From Sphingomonadales bacterium (GTDB lineage: Bacteria > Pseudomonadota > Alphaproteobacteria > Sphingomonadales > Sphingomonadaceae): a DNA stretch of 64,000 nucleotides. Shown here piece after piece: positions 55,681 to 64,000 of the stretch. Below the pieces are notes generated by a model that saw only the letters and a program-made list of their open reading frames with translations, had not been told where the DNA came from and did not search any database. The stretch is from positions 53,364-117,363 of the forward strand of contig JANXSN010000053.1 in assembly GCA_025352685.1 (NCBI GenBank), read 5' to 3'. The position numbers were made by a program, and so were the translations under genes. The stretch's first letter is position 1; each line of letters opens with the position of its first letter.

Positions 55681-56670
55681 TCACGCGGCACGACGGAACC
55701 TGACGATGTAGTAATAGGCGATCCAAAAAATGAGCATCCCGCCACCGATCGTAAAGCGGATGGCGTCCGAATTGACGGTTTGCCGGCCAATCCCTTCGAG
55801 GAGCCCTGCAATCGCAAGCATGAGGATCACGCCGATCATCGCAATACCCGCGGTGCGCCCGGCCTCTGCCGCCGCCGCCATGCGGGTTGCTACACCGGGA
55901 AAGGCAATGCGCGTCCCGATGCGCAGCCCCGCTGCTGCCGAGATGACGATGGCATAGAGCTCGGTCGTCCCGTGGATCGACAGCCATCCCGTCATCGGGA
56001 CGCCCATCCCTTTGGCTACATAAATCTGGAGCATCGCGCCGAGCATCGCGCCATTGGAAAACAAGAGCATCAAGGTCGGCACGCCGAACGCAAAGCCCAA
56101 TGCGAAACACCCGAGCGCAATCTGGGCGTTGTGGGTGAACAGCATCGTCGCAAAGAAGCGTAAACCCGATTGGCCCGTGGGCTGCGTATAAAGAACTTGC
56201 TTGAGCGCTTCGGCGGTCGCGTGCGGCCCGCGCCCTCCAGCCATGTCTGAGCCAACGATGGCGCCGAACCAGTCGGGATTTCCCTGCACCAGCAGATAGC
56301 CCGTCATCGTTCCGGCAGTCAGAATGACCAGCGCAACCAATGTCTCACGCCACATCGACCGCACGGCGCCGGGCCAGTCGACGAGGAAGAACTGCGCGAG
56401 GCGTTTTCCGAATCCGCCACTCGCACCATAGATCGCGAGGTAAGCACGCAACGACAGTGCCTCGAGATAGTCGATCAGAGCCCGGTCGAGCACGGTCGAT
56501 CGCGCCACCGACAAAGATGACAAAGTCGAACGATAGAGCAGTGGCAGTTCAAGCAGATCGTCATCGCTAAGTGCACGCGGACTACGCACTTCAATGCGCT
56601 TCAGCATTGCCTCTAACCGTTGCCAGTCGAGTTCGCGTTCGGCGCGGAAAGACCTGCTGTCCTGGCTCAC
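55681..56670 (-). CDS. Stage II sporulation protein M-like (SpoIIM/DUF95) membrane protein
   Basis: A 329-residue protein. The N-terminal 100 residues are soluble and helical (RLEAMLKRIEVRSPRAL); about five to six membrane helices follow. GMGVPMTGWLSIHGTTELYA and HNAQIALGCFALGFAFGVPT are the SpoIIM-family signatures. In organisms without spores it belongs to MoxR-DUF58 operons. The start overlaps the DUF58 gene by four bases. Confidence 0.9.
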   Translation of the reverse strand: MSQDSRSFRAERELDWQRLEAMLKRIEVRSPRALSDDDLLELPLLYRSTLSSLSVARSTVLDRALIDYLEALSLRAYLAIYGASGGFGKRLAQFFLVDWPGAVRSMWRETLVALVILTAGTMTGYLLVQGNPDWFGAIVGSDMAGGRGPHATAEALKQVLYTQPTGQSGLRFFATMLFTHNAQIALGCFALGFAFGVPTLMLLFSNGAMLGAMLQIYVAKGMGVPMTGWLSIHGTTELYAIVISAAAGLRIGTRIAFPGVATRMAAAAEAGRTAGIAMIGVILMLAIAGLLEGIGRQTVNSDAIRFTIGGGMLIFWIAYYYIVRFRRAA

Positions 56671-57944
56671 AGCAGGTTGCGCCGCTTGAGCCCGAGATAC
56701 GCATTAACCAATTCCGGCCCCACCTTGTCATAGCTGGCTTCAACGATGTGGACGCCGAGCCGTTCAAGTCGTGCAACGACGATACGCCGTTCGCGCAGCA
56801 TCGCGGCCGCAATGACTGCTCGCGACACGTCGTCGGCATGAAGCGGCTCCGCCTCAGCCATGGCTGCAAGCTCGACATCATGCATCAGAACAAACAGGAC
56901 AAGGTGCCGTTCTGCAAGCCGTCCGACTGTCTTCAGCATAAGCTCCGCACTGGTCGGATCGACGAAATCGGTGAAGACGAGCACCAACGAGCGCCGCTTG
57001 AGCTGCGCGCCGAGCGTGGTCAACGCGAGCGTAAAATTGGTTTCTTCGTTCGAGTAGTCGAGCTCGGCGGCCAGGCGCTGGAATGTGCCGAACGACCCGA
57101 CGCCCGACACCGCGCCGCTGCTGATGCGAGGCCGCGCATCAAAACCGAACAGCGAGACCTTGTCACCCAGCTTGAGTGCCACGAAGGCAGCAGTCAGCGC
57201 CGCCGATATCGCGCGGTCAATTCGCGGTACCCCTTCAACAGGCTCGCACATCAGCCGTCCAGCATCGATGGCAAAGACGACATCGTTGTTACGTTCGGTC
57301 CGGTATTCCTTGGCGATCAGCCCGCCGTGGCGGGCGCTCGCCTTCCAGTCGATCGTGCGCCGATCCATGCCGCTGCGAAATTCCGCGAGCGCCTGAAACT
57401 CTCCCGCAGCCCCCGTATCAACTTGAACGATCGCACCGAGGCTCGCATCGCGGCGGAACAAGCGAAGCGCTTCTGCCCGTGCGGGACGGACGTCGGGCAG
57501 GATGGCAATCTGGCGATCGAGCGCCACGCGTCGTTGCCGCCATGCCAGGCCAAACAGCCCCGGCCAGCGTAGCCACAGCGCGTCGATCGCTGCCGATCCG
57601 CGCCGCACGGCCGTGTATGTTTTGCGTAGCGAGCGCGCGCTCTCTTCGCCAGCGAGGCGGGCGTCGTGTTCGATGACCGCCTCGAACCGGCTGGTGCCGC
57701 TCATGCGCGCGGTAATAGCGAGGCGGACCTCCTCGCCAACGAACGCAGCACTCGGTGCGTCGAGCGCCACTTCCAACGTATTGGCGCTCGAAGTTCCCAG
57801 TGCGTCGGCAAGGGTCAAGGCGAGAATGAGCACGACGAAGACGAGGCCCGCATACCAAAATTGCGGCACGGCGAGCGCGACGGCGAGCGCCGGGATCGCG
57901 CTCGCTGCTGCCAGAAGTGCCGCCCGCCCGCTCGGGTAGATCAT
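56667..57944 (-). CDS. DUF58 domain-containing protein
   Basis: A 425-residue protein with two N-terminal membrane helices (residues 10-45) and a C-terminal DUF58/vWA-like domain: [36 protein letters not shown], and later [11 protein letters not shown]. The acidic VFAIDAG and the following residues fit a metal-dependent adhesion site. DUF58 proteins work with MoxR ATPases, perhaps as substrate-binding partners. Overlaps of four bases with both neighbours. Confidence 0.93.
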   Translation of the reverse strand: MIYPSGRAALLAAASAIPALAVALAVPQFWYAGLVFVVLILALTLADALGTSSANTLEVALDAPSAAFVGEEVRLAITARMSGTSRFEAVIEHDARLAGEESARSLRKTYTAVRRGSAAIDALWLRWPGLFGLAWRQRRVALDRQIAILPDVRPARAEALRLFRRDASLGAIVQVDTGAAGEFQALAEFRSGMDRRTIDWKASARHGGLIAKEYRTERNNDVVFAIDAGRLMCEPVEGVPRIDRAISAALTAAFVALKLGDKVSLFGFDARPRISSGAVSGVGSFGTFQRLAAELDYSNEETNFTLALTTLGAQLKRRSLVLVFTDFVDPTSAELMLKTVGRLAERHLVLFVLMHDVELAAMAEAEPLHADDVSRAVIAAAMLRERRIVVARLERLGVHIVEASYDKVGPELVNAYLGLKRRNLL

Positions 57945-58897
57945 CGCGGCGCTTCTGTTCGCGCAATCAATTCAGCAACGACAGCTTCGACCCGCTTGCC
58001 GTCGATCTGTGCCGAAGGAGACAGGATGACGCGGTGACGCAGAAGCGGCAGCGCGAGTGCTTTTACATCATCGGGGATCGCATAGTCGCGTCCATCGAGG
58101 GCCGCGCGCGCGCGCGCGGCACTGGCCAGCATCGCCGCCGCGCGCGGACTTGCCCCTGTTTCGAGCGAAGGGCTCTCGCGGGTCGCGCGGACCAGTCGCA
58201 CGACATAGTTGACGACGTCGTCGACAACGCGGATGTTTGCGACCGTTGCGCCCGCCGTATCGAGCGTGTTGGCACTGGCGACAGCTTCAATGCCCCATTC
58301 CTCGATCTGCGGCGCGCCGAACCGCGCACCATGCCGAGCGACGATGGCAGTTTCCTCCTCGATGCTGGGATATTCGACCACCTGCTTGAACAAGAACCGA
58401 TCGAGCTGCGCCTCGGGCAACGGATAGACACCTTGTTGCTCGATCGGGTTCTGTGTCGCGACCACCATAAAATGCTGAGACAGCGCATGGGTCGTTCCGT
58501 CGAAGGTCACTGAGCGTTCCTGCATCGCCTCGAGCAGTGCGGCCTGCGTCTTGGGCGGGGTCCGATTGATTTCATCGGCGAGCAGCAACTCGGTGAAGAT
58601 CGGCCCCTTGGTCAGCGTGAACGTCGATGTTTGAAAGTTGAACAGATTCGCACCGATGATATCGCCGGGCATCAAATCGGGCGTGAACTGGATGCGGCCG
58701 TAACCGAGGCCTGTTGCCCGCGCAAAGCAGCGCGCAAGAAACGTCTTGGCCGTCCCCGGCGGCCCTTCGAGCAAAATATGACCCTTGGCAAACAGGGCCG
58801 TCAGCATCAGGTCGACCGTGTCGTCGTGCCCGGTGATTGCCTTTGCGACTTCGCCCCGGATCCGTGCGCCGAGCGTCTTTACCTCATCTACCGTCAC
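57941..58897 (-). CDS. MoxR family AAA+ ATPase
   Basis: A 318-residue AAA+ ATPase. Walker A is [14 protein letters not shown], Walker [21 protein letters not shown], sensor 1 [15 protein letters not shown], and the arginine finger region follows with [10 protein letters not shown]. MoxR proteins act as chaperones that activate enzymes or assemble surface complexes. It sits centrally in an operon where each gene overlaps the next. Confidence 0.95.
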   Translation of the reverse strand: MTVDEVKTLGARIRGEVAKAITGHDDTVDLMLTALFAKGHILLEGPPGTAKTFLARCFARATGLGYGRIQFTPDLMPGDIIGANLFNFQTSTFTLTKGPIFTELLLADEINRTPPKTQAALLEAMQERSVTFDGTTHALSQHFMVVATQNPIEQQGVYPLPEAQLDRFLFKQVVEYPSIEEETAIVARHGARFGAPQIEEWGIEAVASANTLDTAGATVANIRVVDDVVNYVVRLVRATRESPSLETGASPRAAAMLASAARARAALDGRDYAIPDDVKALALPLLRHRVILSPSAQIDGKRVEAVVAELIARTEAPR

Positions 58898-60113
58898 GCG
58901 TTACCTCTTCTTTCCAGTGATGAAGGGCGTACGCGGCAGCGCGCATCCCTTCGGAATCCTTTGCATCACGCGCGGCGGCGGCCAGCGTCGCAAAGTCGCA
59001 CCCTTGCACGCCTGGCAGTTGTGCCAGCCAGTCTTCGAGCGGTCCGGGCTCCAATGCTGACGCGCCGAGCGCTATGGCCGCGCTCTCCCTCACGATCGCC
59101 ACATAGCGGTCGCCCAACCGACGCACGGCTCCAGCCCGGGCGAGCAGAATCGCTGCATTGTCAGCGAGCGCCCGCTTACCGAACGGAATGGCGCGTGGTT
59201 CAGGCAACGCCGGCCCGAAGCGGCCGAAGGCGTGAATGCCGACCAGCAAGGCGGCCGCGAGCACGGCCAGTGTCATTGCAAGAAACGGCGGTTCAAACAT
59301 CAGTTGCAAGAGATTGCGGTTATCCACCCCGTTCAGGATCATGTCGAAGCCGACTGAATCGTCGGTGCTGGCGCGCAAGGCATCCACGATTTCCAAGGCG
59401 CTCCGCGCCCCTTGCGGTGTTTTCAACGCCATGTTGGACAGAAGATCGGGATCGGCCAGGATATAATCTGCGGCCCCGTTGTGCAGGTCGGTTCGACCCA
59501 GCACGGTCCGTCCGGCGGTGTCGACCAGCACCGGTAACATGCCAGATACAATGAAATGGGGGTTGCGCGGCATCGGCACATCGACGCCGGCCATCTCGCT
59601 GCCCCGTACACCGCGCACGCGACCGCCGCTCACCGCCTTACCCTCGGCAAATTTGATCCGTCCGAACACCGCAAGGAGATCGGGCGAAAACGCAGCATCG
59701 AGCGTGCCGTTCTGTTGCACCCAATCAGGCTTGCCAAAAATCGGGGATGTCATCCATTTGGGCAGGATGTAGAGCGTTTTAGTTCCTTCAGTCCCCCGAC
59801 GCTCGGCCACCAAGGTCTTCAGTTTGGCCACATCCGTGCCGGGCTCGATCGTCACAATCATGAACCCCGTCGCCAACCAGTCATTCCTGCTCTGGGTGAA
59901 GTCGGTGCGCCGCCCGGTCGTTTCCGACAGGTGGTACAGGCCGTAAAAGCCAACCGCGGATTTCGAGATCGGACTAACGCCGTTGCCACCTCGAATTTTG
60001 AGCTGTGGCGCATAGGCGGTGAGGAAGAGGAAACCCAGGAACGCGACGATCCCGGCAAGCACCAGCAGCGCAACCAGGCGCGCCGAAAACGGATTGGCAT
60101 TACCGTCAGCCAC
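58884..60113 (-). CDS. DUF4350 domain-containing membrane protein
   Basis: A 409-residue protein read from the GTG at 60113 ([20 protein letters not shown]); longer readings run backwards into the DUF4129 gene. There is one helix near the N-terminus (residues 12-33) and another near residue 280. The DUF4350 part includes [19 protein letters not shown] and a Rossmann-like section. It overlaps MoxR by 14 bases and the DUF4129 gene by eight. Likely partner of DUF4129 in a surface or signalling complex. Confidence 0.85.
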   Translation of the reverse strand: MADGNANPFSARLVALLVLAGIVAFLGFLFLTAYAPQLKIRGGNGVSPISKSAVGFYGLYHLSETTGRRTDFTQSRNDWLATGFMIVTIEPGTDVAKLKTLVAERRGTEGTKTLYILPKWMTSPIFGKPDWVQQNGTLDAAFSPDLLAVFGRIKFAEGKAVSGGRVRGVRGSEMAGVDVPMPRNPHFIVSGMLPVLVDTAGRTVLGRTDLHNGAADYILADPDLLSNMALKTPQGARSALEIVDALRASTDDSVGFDMILNGVDNRNLLQLMFEPPFLAMTLAVLAAALLVGIHAFGRFGPALPEPRAIPFGKRALADNAAILLARAGAVRRLGDRYVAIVRESAAIALGASALEPGPLEDWLAQLPGVQGCDFATLAAAARDAKDSEGMRAAAYALHHWKEEVTRDGR

Positions 60114-60765
60114 GCGTAGGCGCTCGCGCCCACGTGGCAGGCGTTGCAAATCGGGCATAGGCAGCACGGCAGTCGGCCCACGCCTCCGACGTAACGGCGC
60201 GGCTGCCGAACGCGCTGACCTCGACAACGTTGGCAATCGCAGCAAAGGCCGGACGCGCTGCGCCCGGCAGCGCGTCGGCCCCGGCAATGTCGCGGGCCGT
60301 GAGCGAGGGCTTCAGAAACTGTGGTAAGCGCCGAGCGATATCCTCGACACTACGGTGGAGCAGCAAACGAGCCGCCTCGGCATAACGACCTTGCGCGGCC
60401 AGATCCTCTGCTTCGGCAAGGAGCGCGCGTGCAACCCCTTCGTCGGGCCGCCAGTCCTCGGTTTCGGTTTCGGCATCAGGGCGACGACGGGGCCACGGCC
60501 ATTCAAACCCGTCGCTGTTTCGGATCACGAAATAAACGGCAATCAGAACTGCGATGATGATCGCGCCCCAAAACATATAGGGAAAGGCCGGAGCCAACCA
60601 TCTGAAAAATGCAGCAATCGCTTCGAGCCACGCCGGCGGCTTTGGTGGGCGTGCAAGGGCAGGCAAGTCGAACTGGATCGAGCCGTCAGCGACGAGCGCG
60701 CGGTGCGTCAACTCCAGCCGTCCGCCGCCCAGCGCTTCGGCTCCCTGTCCCGCTGCAGTCGCCAC
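60106..60765 (-). CDS. DUF4129 domain-containing membrane protein
   Basis: A 219-residue protein with one central helix (about residues 60-82) and a C-terminal DUF4129 segment (LAAQGRYAEAARLLLHRSVE, LPQFLKPSLTARDI). The DUF4129 domain is also found at the end of transglutaminase-like membrane proteins. First gene of the six-gene MoxR operon; a promoter should lie between 60,766 and 60,913, a gap shared with a divergent gene. Confidence 0.87.
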   Translation of the reverse strand: MATAAGQGAEALGGGRLELTHRALVADGSIQFDLPALARPPKPPAWLEAIAAFFRWLAPAFPYMFWGAIIIAVLIAVYFVIRNSDGFEWPWPRRRPDAETETEDWRPDEGVARALLAEAEDLAAQGRYAEAARLLLHRSVEDIARRLPQFLKPSLTARDIAGADALPGAARPAFAAIANVVEVSAFGSRAVTSEAWADCRAAYARFATPATWARAPTRG

Positions 60766-60913
60766 AAAATCCCCGAACCATATGTCTGGACAGGTGTTTG
60801 ACCCGACCCCGCGACGTGCGCAAGCAAGGAACGTCGTTGGGAGCGATATTCAACATGGGTAGACAAGGCCTGCAGGAGTTGCGAGCCTGTCCTCGCGCTC
60901 GGGGGAATACGAC

Positions 60914-61699
60914 GTGGCAACAGTTGCGCTCACACGGCAGTTCGAGATCAGCGGCGTTTTCAGACGCATGGTGACAGGAATTTCGGCGCACTGGAAAGTG
61001 CTTCTAGGCATTGCAGTGGGAGTTGGGATCTTGGTATCGATCAGTGCCGGCGTGGCTATGCCGATTGTGCTGCATTCGGTCGACCCCAAGAACCCGCACT
61101 CAGTTTTGACGATGTTCGTTTCACCGGTTTACTGGCTCGTCACTGTGGCATCCATACTGCTCAATGCCTTTGCGTTGAGCGCCATGCTCGGCGCCTTGTT
61201 GCATCAAGGCGATGAGAACGAGTTTGATTTCGCATCTGCGTTGACTTCAGGAACACGCGACGTGCTGCCAATGATCGGACTGACCCTCCTGTGGATGGGC
61301 GGGATATTGTTGGGGTACATATTGCTCTTTGTACCGGCGCTGATGCTTTTGACGATGTGGAGCGTGTCAGCGCCTTCGCTAATTGCCGAGCGTACCGGCG
61401 TCATCGCTGCCTTCGGACGCAGCCGGGAGCTTACAAAGGGGATACGCTGGCCGATCTTCGGAGCGCTTCTGCTCTTCGCGATCAGCTATGTGTTTGTGGC
61501 CTTTGGGTTGCGGGGCTTTTCGCAACCAGACACACTTAACCTTTACAAAACGAACACCGCGCTATCGTTTGCGATCAATCTCGTGTCCTCATCGTTCCTC
61601 GGCATTCTGTTAAGCGCGTTCCTCGCAGGGCTCTACGGTGAGGTACTCGAAGCAAAGGAAGGTGGCAGCCAGAACCAGCTTTCCGAAGTATTTTCCTGA
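60914..61699 (+). CDS. Multi-pass membrane protein, unknown function
   Basis: A 261-residue protein with about five to six membrane helices: WKVLLGIAVGVGILVSISAG, VYWLVTVASILLNAFALSAM, VLPMIGLTLLWMGGILLGYI, PIFGALLLFAISYVFVAF and a final one near residues 215-240. The pattern resembles the membrane domain of glycerophosphodiester phosphodiesterase-type and UPF0259-like proteins, with the conserved SVSAPSLIAERTGVIAAFGR segment. No enzymatic motif was seen. Divergent from the MoxR operon. Confidence 0.7.
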   Translation: MATVALTRQFEISGVFRRMVTGISAHWKVLLGIAVGVGILVSISAGVAMPIVLHSVDPKNPHSVLTMFVSPVYWLVTVASILLNAFALSAMLGALLHQGDENEFDFASALTSGTRDVLPMIGLTLLWMGGILLGYILLFVPALMLLTMWSVSAPSLIAERTGVIAAFGRSRELTKGIRWPIFGALLLFAISYVFVAFGLRGFSQPDTLNLYKTNTALSFAINLVSSSFLGILLSAFLAGLYGEVLEAKEGGSQNQLSEVFS

Positions 61700-61770
61700 A
61701 TCGAGCGGCGACAGGAAGCATGGCAGTCAGCGAGGCGTCACTTACCGTGCCGACCGCGGAGACGATCTGC

Positions 61771-62646
61771 TCACGACACTGTCCCCAACGCATCGAGCGT
61801 GCGAAGCGCAGCCTTGAGGTGCGGAATATCATACATCTTGCCATCGATACCGAGCGTGCCAGCGTCAGGGTTGGCCGCGAAAGCTGCGACGATCCTGCGC
61901 GCGTCGGCGACCTGTTCGTCGGATGGCGAGAAGCAGCGGTTGATCGTCGCAACCTGATCGGGGTGTATCGCGAGCCGACCGACAAAGCCGTCGCGCCGCG
62001 CCCGTCGGCAATCGCGCTCAAGCCCGTCACCATCGCGGAAGTCGGCGTACAGTGTGTCGATCGGCGCTACACCAGCGTTGCTGGCGGCGTAGAGACACAG
62101 ATTACGCGCGTGAGCATAAGGTTGGGTCCAGCTCCCGTCTTCTTCCTTGTTGCTGGTTGCGCCGATTGCGGCAGCGAGATCCTCGGCGCCCCAGGTCAAA
62201 CCCACCAAACGCGGATGCGCCGGGGCATAGCTACCGAGCGCAAACATGGCAGCCGGGGTTTCAGTCGCGACCACAGCAACCTTGACCGTGCCAATTTGTA
62301 AGCCGGCTTTTTCTTCCAGCGCGTCGAGATAGTGGCCGATGCGGGCGATATCTTCGGCACCGTCCGCCTTGGGGACAAGCAACCCGTCGAGGCCCGGCTT
62401 AACGACAGCTGCGAGATCGCCAAGCGTCAGCCCGGTATCGAACGGATTGACGCGCACGAAGAATGACCAGCTTCGCGGCGCGGTATCGTCGAGCAGCGCG
62501 GCGACCATCGCACGGGCCGTCGCCTTCATCGACGGTGCGACAGAATCCTCGAGATCAAGGATCAGGGCGTCAGCACCGACGCCTCGTGCCTTGGCGAACT
62601 TGCGCTCGCTGTCACCAGGCACGAACAGAAGCGAGCGCAGCTTCAT
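61771..62646 (-). CDS. CoA ester lyase (HpcH/HpaI aldolase family, malyl-CoA or citramalyl-CoA type)
   Basis: A 291-residue CitE-like enzyme. It begins MKLRSLLFVPGDSERKFAKA, has the family Asp-rich strand DALILDLEDSVAP, SFFVRVNPFDTGL and the metal-binding GLTWGAEDLAAAIGA. The fold cleaves or condenses acyl-CoAs with a glyoxylate- or acetate-type partner; related enzymes hydrolyse (3S)-malyl-CoA. It overlaps the MaoC gene by four bases. The natural substrate is unknown. Confidence 0.9.
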   Translation of the reverse strand: MKLRSLLFVPGDSERKFAKARGVGADALILDLEDSVAPSMKATARAMVAALLDDTAPRSWSFFVRVNPFDTGLTLGDLAAVVKPGLDGLLVPKADGAEDIARIGHYLDALEEKAGLQIGTVKVAVVATETPAAMFALGSYAPAHPRLVGLTWGAEDLAAAIGATSNKEEDGSWTQPYAHARNLCLYAASNAGVAPIDTLYADFRDGDGLERDCRRARRDGFVGRLAIHPDQVATINRCFSPSDEQVADARRIVAAFAANPDAGTLGIDGKMYDIPHLKAALRTLDALGTVS

Positions 62647-63107
62647 GCCGAACCTGTCTCGGGTTGCGCCAGCATCAACGCCGCGCGGGTGGTCTTGCAG
62701 ACGACCTCGTCGCGCTGGTTGAAGCCGACGTGTTCAAAAGTGACAATGCCTTGACCCGGGCGCGAGCTCGACGGGCGCAGCGCCATGACGGTCGTTTCGG
62801 AGCGGACCGTGTCGCCAGCGAACACCGGTGTCGGGAAAATCGTATCCGTCATGCCAAGATTGGCCACGGTCGTTCCCATCGTCGTATCCTGTACCGAGAC
62901 GCCAATTACCAACCCCAGCGTGAAGATCGAGTTCATCAGCGGTTTGCCGAATTCGGTGGTCGCAGCATAGGCATGGTCGATGTGGATCGGTGCCGGATTA
63001 TAGGTCAGCGACGAAAACAACATGTTGTCCATGTCCGTCACGGTTCGTCGAACCTCGTGGACGAATTTCTGACCGACAGAAAAATGTTCAAAATAGAGTC
63101 CAGCCAT
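62643..63107 (-). CDS. MaoC family enoyl-CoA hydratase
   Basis: A 154-residue single hotdog-fold hydratase. The hydratase 2 motif is YNPAPIHIDHAYAATTEFGK (Asp and His catalytic) near residues 36-55, and VFAGDTVRSETTVMALRPSS follows. It is first in a two-gene operon with a CoA-ester lyase, a pairing also seen in ethylmalonyl-CoA or itaconate-type pathways. It is half the length of mesaconyl-CoA hydratase, so equivalence to that enzyme is not claimed. Confidence 0.9.
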   Translation of the reverse strand: MAGLYFEHFSVGQKFVHEVRRTVTDMDNMLFSSLTYNPAPIHIDHAYAATTEFGKPLMNSIFTLGLVIGVSVQDTTMGTTVANLGMTDTIFPTPVFAGDTVRSETTVMALRPSSSRPGQGIVTFEHVGFNQRDEVVCKTTRAALMLAQPETGSA

Positions 63108-63828
63108 TATCTGTCCTTCAGTAGAACCGTCCGCAGGTCGAAACCACGATTTTGCTGCCTTATGGTGTGCTGCCGAGATTGTCTGTCATATTAAACTTCA
63201 TGTCACGGCGGCGCGCCCGGCCGGCGTGGCCCTCAAGCATGCCTTTGACCGCGCAGTCCACAACTGCGGCCGGACCGCCCGAAAGCTATAACTGTGAGTG
63301 CGCTGGGCGGCGCGGTATCAACCACCGCTTGGTCGTCCGTATTCCAGAGTTCGTTCAACTAACTTGGCGGCATCGTCACAGGTTACGAGCCTGATGTTCA
63401 CGGCGTTGTTGCGTAGCATTTCCTGGTCACGCATTTCACACGGACCGTGTCAAAGAACACCAGGGGTACAGCGCGCGAACCGCAAGTTGCTCTCAGGCAG
63501 CCACTTCGTCGAGCCGGGTGTCGAGTACCGAGCTGATCGGTTTCGGTCACGCCTCGAGGCGGACCAATTGCGCAATTGGCGAGTGATCTCGCAAATGCCC
63601 ACGCCACGCGCTGCGATCGCGACAATCCTGCCATTGAACTTGTGGTACTGCCGGCTCGTATTTGGCGATCAGCTGCCGGGCGGAGCTCGACTGGCGCTCA
63701 CTCGCGGATGATGCCCAGCATGGCTGACCGCTGACCGCTGATCGGCTCCTCGCGCGACATCCACCATTTGGTCCCTCGCTAACAGGCTCAAGCACTAACT
63801 CCATCAGCGAAAGCGGAGGCATTCAGCA
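63108..63828. other. Intergenic stretch of 721 bases
   Basis: The first 60 bases should hold the MaoC promoter. Between about 63,150 and 63,800 frames on both strands are short and unconvincing, and I recognise no family, RNA or terminator. The region may contain a decayed gene next to the mobile element that follows. Confidence 0.4.
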
Positions 63829-64000
63829 GGCTTTGTTGCATAATGTGGCGCGAGCATGGCCGCGCTTTTACTTGAAGCTATTATGCGACGCGGACGGTCA
63901 CCGGTGTTCCTATTTCGGAGAACCGATTGAGGATTGCGGCACGGACTTTGAGCTCGGTAATCTGACGGTCGAAGGTGCGCGCCATGACGCGCTGGCCCAG
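63829..64000 (-). mobile_element. End of an IS5 family insertion sequence (window-truncated)
   Basis: Begins with GGCTTTGTTGCATAATG, like the IS903/IS5-group terminal repeat GGCTTTGTTGAATAA, and contains the 3' end of a transposase. The other end lies beyond the window. Confidence 0.75.
63881..64000 (-). CDS. IS5 family transposase, C-terminal part (5' end beyond window)
   Basis: The last 39 residues are readable: QRVMARTFDRQITELKVRAA then ILNRFSEIGTPVTVRVA before TAA at 63881. This tail is characteristic of the IS903-like IS5 transposases. The catalytic DDE residues lie outside the window, so integrity cannot be judged. Confidence 0.8.
   Translation of the reverse strand: MGQRVMARTFDRQITELKVRAAILNRFSEIGTPVTVRVA

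Noticed and set aside
63547-63822. A 91-residue minus-strand frame before the IS5 end
   Set aside because: No family, no ribosome site, and overlapping frames of similar length exist on both strands.
1-64000. CRISPR array
   Set aside because: No series of regularly spaced 20-40-base repeats was seen; the only tandem repeats are the 10- and 30-base ones listed.
1-64000. Ribosomal RNA genes or a second tRNA
   Set aside because: No rRNA-like sequence and no cloverleaf other than tRNA-Glu at 50094-50168 was recognised.

Overview
The window is about 62-65% GC chromosomal DNA from an alphaproteobacterium, almost certainly a sphingomonad (Sphingomonadales). The evidence is gene content and order: mnmE, a DUF6489 protein, a TerC-like protein, rho, hemJ and hemE lie on one side, and ppsR, maf, aroE, coaE, dnaQ, hpf and ptsN on the other. 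Families common in this order are also present (DUF1491, MmcB, YcgN, DUF4402, RcnB-like).

Region 1 (1-16,745) is core chromosome. Every gene left of about 5.2 kb reads leftward and most genes right of 5.5 kb read rightward. The gap between hemE and ppsR (5218-5509) has a perfect DnaA box, a second near-perfect box, an AT-rich patch and several GANTC sites, so it is the best candidate for the replication origin. To its right are a tightly overlapping housekeeping run (ppsR to ptsN), a thioesterase, a DUF1491 protein, a cell-wall hydrolase, MmcB, a SCO1-like copper chaperone, YcgN, a YgjP-like metalloprotease and a class A penicillin-binding protein.

Region 2 (17,182-24,891) holds two specialised clusters. 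One is a leftward type III polyketide synthase, methyltransferase and FAD oxidoreductase trio, which probably makes a modified phenolic lipid or quinone-like compound. The other is a rightward surface-structure locus: two DUF4402 secreted proteins, a hairpin terminator, a PapD-like chaperone and a large usher-like protein.

Region 3 (24,892-35,089) is accessory. It has a frameshifted IS701-type element with readable inverted repeats, and a 1020-residue PAS-GGDEF-EAL-PilZ protein whose C-terminus is a truncated tyrosine-recombinase domain. A large serine hydrolase follows, then 1.6 kb with almost no coding signal.

Region 4 (35,090-50,168) is mostly metabolic: a ferredoxin-reductase-like flavoprotein, a flavin reductase and a crotonase; a parallel beta-helix protein paired with a diheme cytochrome and overlapping mtnP; DUF3597; a decayed small secreted-protein gene; a 2OG-Fe(II) oxygenase; homoserine dehydrogenase; glpX; a DUF11-like surface protein; recJ; and tRNA-Glu.

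Region 5 (50,169-54,830), just after tRNA-Glu, is a graveyard: a truncated gene, an IS256 remnant, a histidine kinase with two stop codons, and an amidohydrolase broken by a 10-bp tandem repeat. An intact RcnB-like protein and a ChaA-type antiporter lie among them. Region 6 (54,834-63,107) returns to ordered genes: a six-gene DUF4129-DUF4350-MoxR-DUF58-SpoIIM-RDD operon, a membrane protein, and a MaoC hydratase/CoA-ester lyase pair. The window ends inside an IS5-type element.

Functional calls rest on reading translations and recalling families; no database search was possible.
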